From positions 5,890,001 through 5,954,000 of the forward strand of contig NC_057924.1 of assembly GCF_018873765.1 (NCBI RefSeq): DNA of 64,000 nucleotides, given 5' to 3'. Position 1 is the first letter of the stretch; each line of letters starts with the position of its first letter. Origin of the DNA: Telopea speciosissima (Eukaryota > Streptophyta > Magnoliopsida > Proteales > Proteaceae). Below, in pieces: positions 47,163 to 59,900 of the stretch. The notes below the pieces were generated by a model, which saw only the letters and a list, made by a program, of their open reading frames with translations, had not been told where the DNA came from and ran no database searches. A program made the translations under genes and the position numbers.

Positions 47163-49125
47163 CCAATCTCATTTCGATTTCTAGGGTGACCGATCCTGGA
47201 ACCAATACCATGAACTTAAACCATGGTCATTCTAGATGAATTCAATCAATCTTGTTTAGGTTTTCCTTTATTTAAGCAACATGGAGGGTGGATCTAATAA
47301 TTTGGACTATCACGAAATGGCAGGAATCACAGGTTACCTTCTTCCAAACCTTTTAGAAAAATCACTTTGTCCATTGGATATTGCATTTTCTTTTCACCCC
47401 TTTTACTAGTGTATTTCCCCCCCCCCCCCCCCCAAAAAAAAATGTATGGCAAGGTTATGAAGAAATTCCAATCAAAACTGAGCAAATCCACCTAAAGAAT
47501 GCCAAAGAAGATAGAAGAAGAAGAGCTTCTGTCGTTTGAGGAGAGCTTCTGTCATTGCTTTGAATGGGAAAAGAAGATAGGAAAGGGAAATAAGGTTCTG
47601 TCAAGGAAAAAGGTATTCAAAAGGCTATGGTTTCGACCGGTTTGAACATGTTTCAACTGAAACCATTGGTTTCGATTGAAACTTGATCGAAACGGTCGAA
47701 ACCATGTCGAGTTGTCAGTTTCGGTCGAAACTTGATCGAAATGGTCGAAACCATGTCAAATTTTGGGATTTTTTAAAGTTACACGGTAACTCGTTTCGGA
47801 ACCTGTCGAAACCAAGACAACTCGACGGTTTCGATAGATTTCGGTCAAGTTTTCGATCCGTGCTCCCAACACAATCATAGGAATAGAAAATTTAAACCTC
47901 CAGACCCTTCATGATAGAGTAGGAATCTATCCTCCCAACCCTCATAGGAGCACCGAACAGGGATCAGAGACAATAGTCCTCAGTCAACACCACCTCCGGC
48001 CACACAACTACTAATGACCCTCATTGGGCGGTGGCTATACCTATGAGGCACATAAGAAGCAACCACGGCAGCTACAGTGGTCCTTTGGGTTTTGGATTTG
48101 TAGGGTTTAGCCACCACCCTTGGGTCCTAAAACATCCCCCTATTGGACATTTTAAGTTGATAATACCCTCCTATTGTTGCGCAATACATTCTCTCGCCCA
48201 TCCAAAAGCCACAGTCAAGGGATTGCCCTTCACCGTGGCTCAAGGAAAACTTGGTCCAAAAAAATAATTCGACAACTCTTTCAGTCAAGAAACACATGAG
48301 ATGAAAAGGCAAAGCCAATAGCCAACCTTGGCTCGCAACGGTGGCTGCGATGACTGTGGGCTGATTAATTGTCGTACATATCCGTTCCCGTATTATTGTC
48401 ATGCCCGAACTTACTAATTATGATCATGAGTTTGGTGTGAGGAATCTTGGTCTTAATGGTTTTCTCGTGGTCTCAAACCAATCATGCGCGAACTTGCTTA
48501 TGTGGCTTCAAACCTGAGTCCCTATCACATGACATTCATCTATTGGAGAGTTGGTCCTATATGTATCATCGAGTGTTCTCCCATGCTTATTTCATTATCC
48601 TCTATAAGTGAACATGTGACGCCTTCAGAATACAATTTAGTACAATGAGAGGATCGAGAACGGTCTCGATACTATCCAGATTGCCCTGAATTGGTCCTAA
48701 TTTGATGGAGTTGCGCCTGCTTTTTAATAAAAATTGATTTTATTATTTTTTTTAACCTTGGGTTGTACCAATGGATCGGTATTGGATCGGTCAATATTTG
48801 AAATCAACCTCGGTCGATACCAGTCCCAAATTGACTGATCCGATCCTAAGATTACATGCCATACTTTGCGTACCCACCAAAAAAAAATAAAATTTAATGA
48901 ATCATGACAATTGGAAATAATTATATGGATCAAATGGATTCTCCATTGACCGAATGGTGTTCATACAGTATTGTGCAATAGTAGGGATATTTTCGACCAT
49001 TCGTATATAGGGTTAGATATTTATGGCCAACGATGGTTGTATGGTTCTCTAGCTACGTAGACAAAATAACTTGTTTCTTAATTATATTTTAGAAATCGTT
49101 CTTTTTTGGGGTTTTTGGAGTCTCA
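47163..49125. other. Intergenic repeats; no gene seen
   Basis: Includes a C-run/A-run at 47417-47442 and an array of GGTTTCGA/TCGAAACC motifs at 47628-47850, a decayed foldback or MITE relative. A GATCGGTATTGGATCGG scrap lies at about 48774. Confidence 0.4.
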
Positions 49126-49130
49126 TTTAG

Positions 49131-49543
49131 GGGTGTTAAATGGCAGTCCAACCATACGAACCAACTGAACGAACCAAATCGTTATTGGTTCGGCTTTGAG
49201 CTGGTTTTTATGAAACGATGTAAGTTGAAACTGATTTGAACCAACCGAAACCAAACAAAAACCAATAAAAAAGACGACAAATAAAATTTTTAAAAAAATA
49301 CAAAAAAAATATAAACGTTTTGCATTATTTTATTATATATGGAAAACCAAAATTGAACTAATAATGGCCTGGTAAGAGGCTATTCAGCAAACCCTACCAA
49401 AGACAATACCAAACTGGGCTGAAACTGAAACCGAATCGAGAACAAACTTCAACTTAAAGGTTTGGATTCTAGTTGGCCCAATACAGATTGAAACCAACTC
49501 AACCTAGCTGAAACTATACCAAACTGACCAACTGGCACCCTAA
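49131..49543. mobile_element. MITE-like element, AGGGGTGTTAAAT ends
   Basis: The left AGGGGTGTTAAATGG and the reverse complement of the right end AGGGTGCCAGTTGG are similar. Subterminal AACCAAC/GAAACC motifs point inward from both sides. No clear duplication. Probably related to 11716-13017. Confidence 0.45.
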
Positions 49544-49638
49544 TTTTTTTTCCCTTCTCCATCGTATCTAACTACTGAGTGGGACTTTAACTACAACTAC
49601 AAGAGATCATGCGACAAAATTATGGATAAAATATTATG

Positions 49639-51093
49639 ATAATTTATATGTATCTCCCCTCAAGTAAGGCCTAATTACAGATCTACCCATGAGTTTTGGA
49701 TATTTACGCATACATCTCTGTTTTCTAAAATAATCAATGAGTAAACTCACTCCGCTAGTTGTTCCCGTTAATTGCAAAAGGTAAGAGTATTTTAGACATT
49801 TTATGATCAATATACCCTTAATAAGGTAGACTGACATTATTGTCCTTTTCTTCTTCTTCTTCTTCTTCCTGGTCTTGAAAGAGGTGAGGAGACTTTCGCC
49901 AGATGATTGACCTGAGAAAGACGATTGAAACAAATACCATGCAGGGAAAAGTGATCCCTAAATTAATGGTGAAGCAGTCCCTTGTGCAGACAAATAAGAT
50001 CCCGAAAAAAATCTGGTAGTAGAAAACCTCTAGAATATGGATCTGAGTGAGCCTTAGTAGATGTAGTGAGAAACCCCAAAGCCTAGAAGCAATCTGATAA
50101 GGCAGCTAAGAGAATCAGCAGGCTTCAATAGTAAACATAATTCACCCAGAACAGGGGCAGCAACAATAGTCTTCATAGAATTTGAAGAAGTTGAAGAAGA
50201 TAGGCTAGATCATCATATTCTGTCAAAACAACAGGTAGAAGAGGTCCTAGTTTCTCCTTTATTCCATCAAACTAAGGTTGTAGCCATAGACAGGGAGCAT
50301 GAAAGGCTGTTGAAACCGAAAGTAAGGGAAAGATTCATCATTTCCATCCATTCCATACAAACTTAATTTTTAGAGACAGATTTTACAGGAGAAAGAATGA
50401 GAGAGAATAAGAAGAATAGAATCCCTTGTTATTGGTGAAGCTTGATTTCGGTCTAGAAAGTGGTTTAGAGGATCTTCGGAGGGCCAGTCTCGAAACGAGC
50501 TTGGATAGCCTAAAAAGCGGATACATTAGGGTCTCTAGAGATGAGTTGTGTTGGGCTCATCTATGTATTTCGACATATGTTATGTTTTGGTCCAACCTTG
50601 TTCGGTTGGTAATTTTTGGGTTTAGGGGCATTTCTGTACTTTCTCGGTTAGGGGATTTTCTATAAAGTGTCTTTATCTCTTTGAGAGGTGTGTGAGTAAA
50701 ATTTGAAGGTTTGTAACATTTCCAGAGACAGCGAAACTCGTTCTGTTGCTCGGCCTTGGACGTAGCTCCCCATCTTGGGGGTGAACCACATAAATCCCTT
50801 TGCATTGTGCATTGTGTGATTTATCATTTTCATTTTCTTATGCAAATTGCTACTCCTGGATGTTGTTTTCTTAACATCCTTGCATATCTGCTAGAAGAGG
50901 CCTTCGAAAACCATGGCTTTGAGGGCAATTTGATCAATATATGATAAATTCTAACATTTTTAGTCCCAGGTTAACGAAGTGGGTTTACTTATTAAATATT
51001 TTGAAAAGCAAGAGTGGTATATGTAAATGTCCAAAATTCATGAGTGGATCTATAATTAGGCCTTACCTCAGGAGAAGTACATGTAAATTATCC
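49639..51093. mobile_element. Long-inverted-repeat element, copy 3, interrupted by a solo LTR
   Basis: A perfect 11-bp direct repeat AAAATATTATG flanks it (49628-49638, 51094-51104). The left arm ATAATTTATATGTATCTCCC matches the inverted right arm ATAATTTACATGTACTTCTC, and both continue AAGGCCTAATTA. Removing the LTR at 50427-50876 leaves about 1.0 kb. No transposase. Confidence 0.8.
50427..50876 (+). mobile_element. Solo LTR, Copia-type family, copy 2
   Basis: 450 bp, beginning TGTTATTGGTGAAGC and ending TTTTCTTAACA like copy 1. Flanks TCCCT and TCCTT match at 4 of 5. It is inserted in the long-inverted-repeat element at 49639-51093 and so is younger than it. Confidence 0.8.
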
Positions 51094-52005
51094 AAAATAT
51101 TATGCCACACAACAAATTGGATGGAACCGAACTATTGTAGATAAATGCATCTCAACATGTTAAGTTTGAGGCCACACAAAAGTGACTACAAATGCTAAAT
51201 TAAGGCATTGAAAATATTAGAACTACAAAAAAAAAATACATGCCAATACATGCGAGGGTATATGGTTGAATTTGAGTTTCAAAACTATTCAAAGTATATC
51301 CACTGGTTGGAATTGTCATATCATTATTTGTATGATAGATCTAGGTCCATTCGTCTAGTAATTTTTATTTGGTGAATTATTATTGTAATAAAGGCCAGTT
51401 GATTTTTCATATATCAAAGCATTTATTTTGCCATGTGGACAAATAATATATCCATTCCGATCGTTAAATAGAGAGGACATGATCTAGATTAACCATGTGT
51501 CAGATTTTAGAGTCTAATTCAATCAAATACCCTTTATGATATAGATTAACCATTTGTTAGATTTTAGAATCTAATTCCATGTATATCCATGCATGTGGAT
51601 ATAACAATATGATAATGGACTTGCCAAAAATAAAAACAATATGATAATGGAGCGATACAAGCCCGCTAAGTAAATACGATAAAAGACCAAATCGAAACCG
51701 AACTTTGTCTTAATTCTTAACAATTTGGTTTCAATTTGACCTATTAGTTAACTGAAAGTGGATCACTCCGACCAAAAACCAAACTAATTGACACCTTTAG
51801 GTGTGGCATGCAGATTCCTCCCACGAAGTTGTGAGAAACCCTCTCCCTTATTTTTGTTTTGGGAGAGAGTTTCCTGAAAGACAACATGGCCCATGACAAC
51901 ATGACCCATGTACCAGCACCTCCTTTCATGGGGGTGAGGTAGTCATTTTGTGTCCCCTTTGTCTGGGCGCAGGGACTACACTACCCTTCAGAGTTGTTTT
52001 TCTTT

Positions 52006-53233
52006 GGGTAAACTACACATATCTTCCCTGAGGTATGACCTAATTACATTTTCACCCGTGAGATTTAGAAAATTTCACATACCTCCCCTGGGGTTTGACC
52101 TAAGTAACAAAAACACCCAGTCTGTTAACTATACACGTTAATTGCTAATGGTAGCAATTTTGAAATCCTGTTATGACCAATATACCCTTGATGGGGTAAA
52201 ATGACATCAATGCCATCTTCTTCTTCTTTTACAAATGTAGATACCCAATACCTCCACCACCACCACCACCACCACCACCATCACCGTCGTTCAGCCCCAT
52301 CCCTTCGTGCGGTCCCTAAGCTTCCCAAAACCTGCAACTCATCTCTCACAGGGTACCCTCGGCCATAAGGCTTTGAAAAAGAAAGGGGTTATTGGAGACT
52401 ACTCTGTGCAAGTCTCCCAAATCGGGTAAAAAGATGGGAGAGTTGGACGAATAATATTGCCGTCGTTCATCATCAAATTTTGAATATCAGAGAAGAAGAT
52501 TTGTACCTGGGTAAGGATGTCGGAGAGGGACATCTTTCGCCGTTTTCCATCCTGCTTCCCAAATGGACAGTTTTATTCTCTCAAGGCCGCTAATGGGGAC
52601 CAGATTGCCACAATCGTGCTTGCTTTCTGTAGTTTCATTCAGATTTGTTGAAAATGCCTAGACTAATCTGATTTGAAGAACCATAAAAGAGAGATGAAAG
52701 CTAATTAAGGAGAACTCTGGGTTTTCAATCCTTATACTATAGATCGCAATGTCTTCGCTTAATTATGCAGAAAATTGCATTATTTTCCATAAATCAGATA
52801 TTGGGGCTTCTTCTCATCTTCTTCCATCTCTGTTTGGGAGATTTAAGATGTCGGTTGAACAAAAAATACAGAAATCAGAAGACATTAGAGGGTTTCAAAA
52901 CCATTTTTCTTGGTTCGATTCGATTTCTTCCAATCAACGGATAGCATGAGTCTGGCTTAGAAAGATCCATTTGAATTTTTTTTCCCTGAAGTGGATTTGC
53001 AGGTTGGGGGAAGATGAGTTATAAGTTTTGAAAAAACGATTTGGAGAAGATGAGGGCATTTTGGTCAATTAAAACACAATTATAACGTTTTCATTCTCTA
53101 AGTTAACGGACTGGGTATTTTTATTATTTAGGTCAAACCTCATGGAAGGTACATGTAATTTTCCAAACCCCACGGTCAAAAGTGTAATTAGGTAATTAGG
53201 TCATATCTCAAGGGAGGTACGTGTAATTAACTC
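52006..53233. mobile_element. Long-inverted-repeat element, copy 2, 1.2 kb
   Basis: The left end GGGTAAACTACACATATCTT and the inverted right end GAGTTAATTACACGTACCTC start arms of about 200 bp with shared ATGACCTAATTAC. Flanking 9-mers TTTTTCTTT (51997-52005) and TTTTTCCTT (53234-53242) agree at 8 of 9. The interior has a CCA repeat and CT-rich sequence. Mutator-like by duplication length. Confidence 0.78.
52250..52280. repeat. (CCA)n microsatellite
   Basis: About nine CCA units inside the long-inverted-repeat element. Confidence 0.9.
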
Positions 53234-53242
53234 TTTTTCCTT

Positions 53243-53964
53243 TTGGTTTATGAGCAGAAGGAATATCCATATCTCACAAAGGAGTTATGAGCCTTGTCTC
53301 CTGGGTCGGATTGTCGGTCGGGTCCCTACTAAATCTGACAAATATAGTAAAAGTATAAACCTATCCATCCATAGTCGATTTGCATCATCAGCTATCTCTA
53401 GTCTCTTCTTCTGTTTATGTAAAACATTTCCATTTGCAGGAACGAAGGAACTGGAAGCAAGACTTTGCCACTTGCCAACTTCGAATCAATCACTCCCAAT
53501 TCCAAAATATCCAAAAATGTTAATGGCCGATCCTTCAAATTCTCCTCTTTCAATCTTTCTAGAACTGTGGCACACAACTCTAGAAGTCACTAGGCTACAG
53601 CCACCACTCCACGCGCCTCTTTCTCCTTCTCTTTATCTCTCTCCATTATTATTACCAGTTACAAGAAAAAGAAACAGAAATTCAAAGTATCCTAAAGCAA
53701 ATAAGAACACAGTAGCTCTTTCTGGAATGGTAAATAATCGAACGCAAATTATTCCTGCAAGCCCAGAAGCCGCCATTTTGAAAATGGTAATTGAAGCTCT
53801 TTCTGGAATCTGGCTGTCCTTCTCTTCTCACAGCTTCTTCTGATTTATTGTGGGTTTTGATTTGGGTTAGTGTGTGACTAATCCTGACTGAACAGAACCC
53901 TGCTGCTCCCCTCAAAAACCCTACTTCACACCCTTATCATCTGCCGCTTTGATGAGCATTCGTC
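53243..53964 (+). promoter_or_regulatory. Aconitase upstream region
   Basis: Gene-free space between the transposon at 53233 and the aconitase ATG, so it presumably holds the promoter and 5'-UTR. A 197-codon open frame crosses it but resembles no protein. CT-rich stretches at about 53617-53650 fit a plant 5'-UTR or initiator. No single TATA box stands out. Confidence 0.4.
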
Positions 53965-56900
53965 ATGTATATAACCGCTTCGTCGTCAGCGGCAATCCTC
54001 AGAGCTTCTAGGGTTCGCTTCTCATCCACTTTGTCATCCTTCCCTTCCATCTCCAGAAATCTATCTTCTCCTCTTCCCCATTCTTCTTCTTCTTCCCTCC
54101 TCAAAGCTCGATCCATCAGCTTCTCCACTGCTTTCCGTTCTATCCGATACTCGGTTTCTCGCTGGAGCCACGGTTTTGACCGGAGGTCCCCCGCTAGTCT
54201 TCGGGCCCAGATCAGAACAGCTGCTCCTGTGAATGGACGCTTTGAGCGCAACATTGCTACCATGGATACGACCTTTCTTGCTTCTGGATTATCGGCACAT
54301 TACTTTATTGCGTATGATTGAGAGAAAAGTTGAGTTTTTGGATTAACTGAGCTCATGCTGTCCGAGTGAATTGAGAATTGATTGGGTTATTGTTCTGTTT
54401 ATCTGTGTGGATCAGCTTCTGAGAATGCTTTCAAGGGAATCTTAACCAATCTTCCCAAGCCTGGCGGTGGCGAGTTTGGAAAGTACTATAGCCTACCTGC
54501 ACTGATTGATCCAAGGATTGGTAAGTCCTGGCTGTAAAGGAAGTCGTTTGAATTTGAAAGTTTAAAATTTGAGTTTTGAATATTTCAACGTTATCTTAAT
54601 CCCTCTATTCTAGCTAAGTTCGTTATTTCTTTTTTAAACTCTACAATCAATAGAGCTTATCCAATTGTAACTGTGATTGTAAACGTAATACTTTGGAAGA
54701 ACACACACATCAACCCATTAATTGGGTATGAGAATTACCAAAAAAAAATAAAAATAATTGGGTATGAGAAATTACTGAATAAAACTCTTTATCTTTACAT
54801 GGTATCAGAGCGATTAGAGAGTGGATAGAAGTCATAGAACCAAGTAAATTTAGAGAAGTCATCAATGAAAATGAAAAAATATTTGTGGTCATTTGTTGAA
54901 GGGATTGGAGCATGACCCCATACATCACTAAAAATCAAATGTAATGGTCCTTCACTAACACTCCTAGTGATGGGTAAAGAAATTTTATGAGATTTGCCTA
55001 AAAAACAGGAAGAACACTTATTGAGAGTGGTGGAGGAACAAGGCAAAGAGTGAGAAATGATTAAATTGCGAATAATCCTAAACTAAGGATGGCCTAAACA
55101 AGCATGCCACTCATCTGTAGATACACACGTTCAGCGATGTGGGCTGTTTAGCAGAAATTTTATTTGCTGAATGTAATCCCTTCAACTAGTACAATCGATT
55201 TTTAAGGGATCCTTGAAGCAACGGCATCTTTGTCACCTGATCTTTCACAAGAAAATGATAGGGATGAAATTCAAAGAAACAATTGTTATCTTTGGTGAAG
55301 TGATGCACTAATAAGAGATTATTGGGAATATTTGAAACATGGAGAATATTTGAAAAGTGAAAGACATTGTTGGACAGAGAAAATAATTGAGAAGAGCCGA
55401 CATTTCTAATATTTAAACCAACACCATTACCTACACAAAGATTATCATTACTGTTGTAAATTGTAAAATGGGTATAAGGGTAAATCTGTTAAAGGCATTC
55501 TTGTACTTGTACCTATTATTCACTTATTATAAATAAAGTAGTAGGGCTCTCAATGACAATCAATCATTCCCCTTAATCGAACATGGTATCAGAACTGAGA
55601 TGCACCTTGGGATCCCAGCCCTAGCCGCAGCCCTCTCCCTCTCGGTTTTCAACTACCGCCTCCTCCATCTCTCTCTCTCTCTCTCTCTTGTTTTTACCTA
55701 CCGCCTCCCACTCTCTCTTCTTTCTCTCTCTCATCTTCTACCTACCACCAACTCTCGGTGGTTTAAGAAACCACCGAGTGTCTCCTCTCTCCTCCCTTCT
55801 TTCGGCCTCTCAGATCTTCAGCCATGATATGATTTGAGAGAGCCTATTTTTTCCAGAATCAAATTTTCTTTCAGGCTTTTCCCTGATCGATTTTTTCAGG
55901 GTATTTTCCCTACTGTTGGTTCTCGATGATGATAGTTTTTCAGATTGTGGTTGCTGCTCCTCTAGTTTGTGGCATGTCTAGCCTCCCTCCTTCAACCTGT
56001 GTGCAAATCCTGATTGATAACTATGTCAGACCTTACCATCGAATCAACTGGAACTGAATGGTCAAGTCGTGGGACTTATAATGATTTCCCTTCATTCCTT
56101 GTGAGCTCTGTTCGACTAGATGGGAGCAATTATTTGATGTGGTCGCATTCATGTTACCTCTCCACTGATTCACACGGATGTATTGGATATATTACATGCG
56201 AAATTGAGAAGCCTGGTACTGTTGGTGCATCACTGAAGAAGTGGCGTTGTGATAATTCTTTGGTGATGTCCTTTCTCATCAACTCTATGCAACTCCAGGG
56301 TTCTCTTGGATACTGCTGCCAAGATTTGGAAAGCTGCTCAGGATACATATTCCTAGTTTGGGAATGATGCACAAGTCTATGAACTGTGGAAGAAACTTCA
56401 TGAGACCAAGCAAAAGGACCTAACTCTGTCATAATATTATTCTAAGTTACACAATTTGTGGCAGGAATTGGACTTCTATGATACCTTTCCGGCCACTTGT
56501 ACTACCGATGGCACTAGCTTTAAGAAGCGGGAAGATAAGTTTCGGGTGTATGATTTTTGGCTGGCTTGAATGTTGAGTATGATCAGATTCGTGCCAAGTG
56601 CTTAGCCGAGATCCATTCCCAACCTTGGAGTGGTCCTACTCTTTGATTCAGTTGGAGGACAGCCGTCTCATTGCTATGTTGCAGTCTATTTCTTAGGAAT
56701 GCTCAACCTTACTTTCTGGGTCTAGTACACAGCCTAGAGGTGGCTCTATCCGTTCTAGTGATCGTCCTCCCTCTAAGCGGGAGCCTATCAAGTGTGACTA
56801 CTGTAGTAAGAAACGACCTACAAAGGAATTTTGTTGGAAACTTCATGGCTGACCTACTTCCTCCACCTCATGAGGCCGTGGTCGTGGTAGGTCCTCCCAG

Positions 56901-59900
56901 TCCCATGCTCATCATTGAGGCATCTAAGCCTGCCCCTGCTAGTATTGGTTCTTCTCTATCTTAGGACGAGCTTGCTATGCTCTGGCATTTGATGACCAAA
57001 TTGGAGCCTTCATCTCCACTGCACTTGCTTCCGCCTCAGCCTCTACATCTACTTTGATCACTTTTGACTCCAACCTTGCTTATTTAGGTATTTCTTTTGG
57101 TGGTCACTGTGCATCGGTTGTCTCTCGTCCTTTAATATTTGACTCTGCTGCCACTGATCACATGACTGGCTCCTTTAGTCTCTTTAGTACTCTCCTTGCT
57201 CAGGTAAAGACAAGGTTCGGATAGCAAATGGTTCCCTCACTGTTTTTGGGAAGGGTTCTAGCAATTTTTCTTCCACTTTATCCTTAGTCTCTGTCCTACA
57301 TGTTCCTGATTTTTCTACTAGTCTTCTTTCCATCATCCGTTTCACTATTGATATAAATTGTAAAGTGGTTTTTTTCTCTTTCAGTGCATTTTCAGGATCT
57401 AGTGACAGAGAAAACGATTGGTTGTGGTAGAGTGCATGATGGTCTCTATTTGCTTGACGATGACATCTCCTTCGTTTGTTAAGCTCATCAGAATGATTCT
57501 ACTTCAGCTCCTATATCTACTTTGTTACTTTGGCATAGGCGTTTGGGTCATCCTCCTATTGGAACTTTAGTTAAAGTTTTTCCTAGTTTATTTCAGAAAT
57601 TTAACCCAAAGGATTTCTTTTGTGATGCTTGTGTTTTAGCCAAGCAAACTCGTTCTACTTATTCTAGTTTACATAATAGAAGTATCACTCCTTTTTTGTT
57701 AATCCATTCTAATGTGTGGGGTCCTACCTGTTGTGCTTCTATTTCTGGTTACTGTTGGTTCGTTATTTTTATTGATTGTCATATGAGGGTTACTTGGATT
57801 TATCTGATGCATCACAAGAGTGAAGTCTTATGCAGTTTTCAGCTCTTTCATAGCATGGTTCACACCCAGTTCAACTCCAATATCCAAATCCTCTGCAAGC
57901 GACAATGGTAAGAAATATATGGATGGTTCGTTTTAGACTTACCTTGCCACCCAGTGTTCTTCCACTAAACCAGTTGCATGGATACCCCGGCTCAGAATGG
58001 TGTTGTCGTAAAATCGCCATTTGTTAGAGGTGGCTTGCTCTCTCTTGTTTGAGATGCATGTTCCTTCCCAGTACTGGAATGAAGCTGTTTTGACAGCAGC
58101 TTATCTTATTAACCAAATGCCGACTTGAGTTTTTGACTTCGGTGCTCCACTTGAGGCTCTCCAGGGATCGTCCACCTTTCTTATCTCACCAAAGGTATTC
58201 GGTTGTGTTTGCTTTTCTTGGAATCACCATCTCCATGGCAAGTTAAATCTGCGGGGACTCAAGTGTATGTTCATTGGCTACTCTTACCACCCATAAGGGC
58301 TACAATTGCTACCATCATTCGTCTCGTCGCGTGATTCTCATTGTTTACGTTGACAACATTGTTGTCATTGGCAATGACACAAAGGAAACCTCGGGTCTAA
58401 AGCTTACCTGGGTCAAGAATTTGAAATCAAGGACCTTGGAAAGTTGCACTACTTCTTTGGCATTGAAGTTGCTCGCTCCACCAAGGGTATCTTTCTATCT
58501 CAACGGAAATATACTTTTGATCTATTATCTAATACATGGATGCTAGGTTGTCCGCCTTCAGACACCCCTCTTGAAGCTAATATTCACCTCTCCAGTAAGA
58601 ATGGTGATCCTGTGGATAAGGGACAGTATTAGCGGTTAGTTGGGAAGTTGATGTACCTATCCCATACTCGTCTAGATATTGCCTTCGTCATTAGCCTGGT
58701 TAGTCAGTATATGCATGATCCTCATTCCACACACTTAAAAGCTGTGTTTCATATCCTGTGTTATTTGAAATCTGCACTAGGAAAAGAGGTCCTTTTCTCT
58801 TCCCATGGTCACCTGTGAGTTGAGGCCTTTACAGATGCTGATTAGCCAGCTCTCCTGATAATCGGCGGTCTACGGCTGGTTATGGTACATTTGTGGGTGG
58901 CAACTTGGTTACGTGGAAGAGTAAGAAACAGGCTGTTGTTGCTCGGTCTAGTGCTGAAGCTGAATTTCGAGCTGTCTCATGGCATTTGTGAGTTGATGTG
59001 GCTCTAGAGTTTTTTGGAAGATCTGAATCTCCATGTTCCCCTACCGATGATGCTATACTGTGACAGTAAGTCTACCATCAACATTGCTCACGATCCAGTT
59101 CAGCACGATCGCACAAAGCATGTGCAAATTGGTCATGATTTTATTAAAGAGAAGTTGGAACAAGGGTTGATCTGTATTCCTTTTGTTAAGTCTGGAGATC
59201 AGTTAACTGATATTTTTACCAAAGGGTTAAGTAGTAAGTTTCATCCTATATTGTGCAAGTTGGGCAATTGTGATATCTATGCACCAACTTGAGGGAAAGT
59301 GTTGTAATATGGGTACAAGGGTAAATCTGTCCATAAGGGCATTCCTGTACTTGTATCTATTATTCACTTATTATAAATAAAGTAGTAGTGTCTTGTCAAT
59401 GACAGTCAATCATTCCCCTTAATCTAACAGTTACCAGTATAACCAGATGATATATGAGGGTTGGAGAGTTCAGGAGTGACATGATGTGTAGCTGCTGTGT
59501 TGGGAAATCAATCCGTCAAGGAGGAAGTAGGAGTTGGCAGATTTCGGCCATGTTGGTTGCTGGTGGGGTTGTTGAGGTTAAGGAGTTGAAGTAGCAAAAA
59601 TAGCACTTACTAGCAGTGTGATTGTATTTGTTATAGATTTGGCATTTGTCTTGCTTTTTATTTTTCTGACAATTGCTCCTGTAGCCATTGCTGCAGCCAT
59701 TGAGTTGATAGCAGTGCATACCACTTTTCTGATATTGAGTTAGTGGGGAACCTCCAGAACCACCTTGGCAAGAAAGAGTGAGATTAGCTTCAAAAACAGA
59801 GTGGGCGGTTTGCATTGACAATTCATGATTAATGAGAAGACGATGAAGGTCATAAAATGGGATTGGTTCAGATTTAGTGGCAAGTGCAGCCACTATATCG

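Larger units (their letters stand above)
55452..59429 (+). mobile_element. Copia retrotransposon B nested in element A (4.0 kb)
   Basis: Short LTRs at 55452-55583 and 59300-59429 share CACTTATTATAAATAAAGTAG. Flanks ATTAC and GTTAC match at 4 of 5. The primer site TGGTATCAGAACTGAG starts at 55584. The purine tract GAGGGAAAG is at 59291-59299. It splits element A between gag and the pre-integrase region. All domains are on the plus strand in normal order but are decayed. Confidence 0.87.

Noticed and set aside
53250..53843. 197-codon plus-strand open frame upstream of aconitase
   Set aside because: No recognisable motif, low-complexity Ser/Leu/Pro composition, and it lies in the expected promoter/5'-UTR. 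Probably chance.
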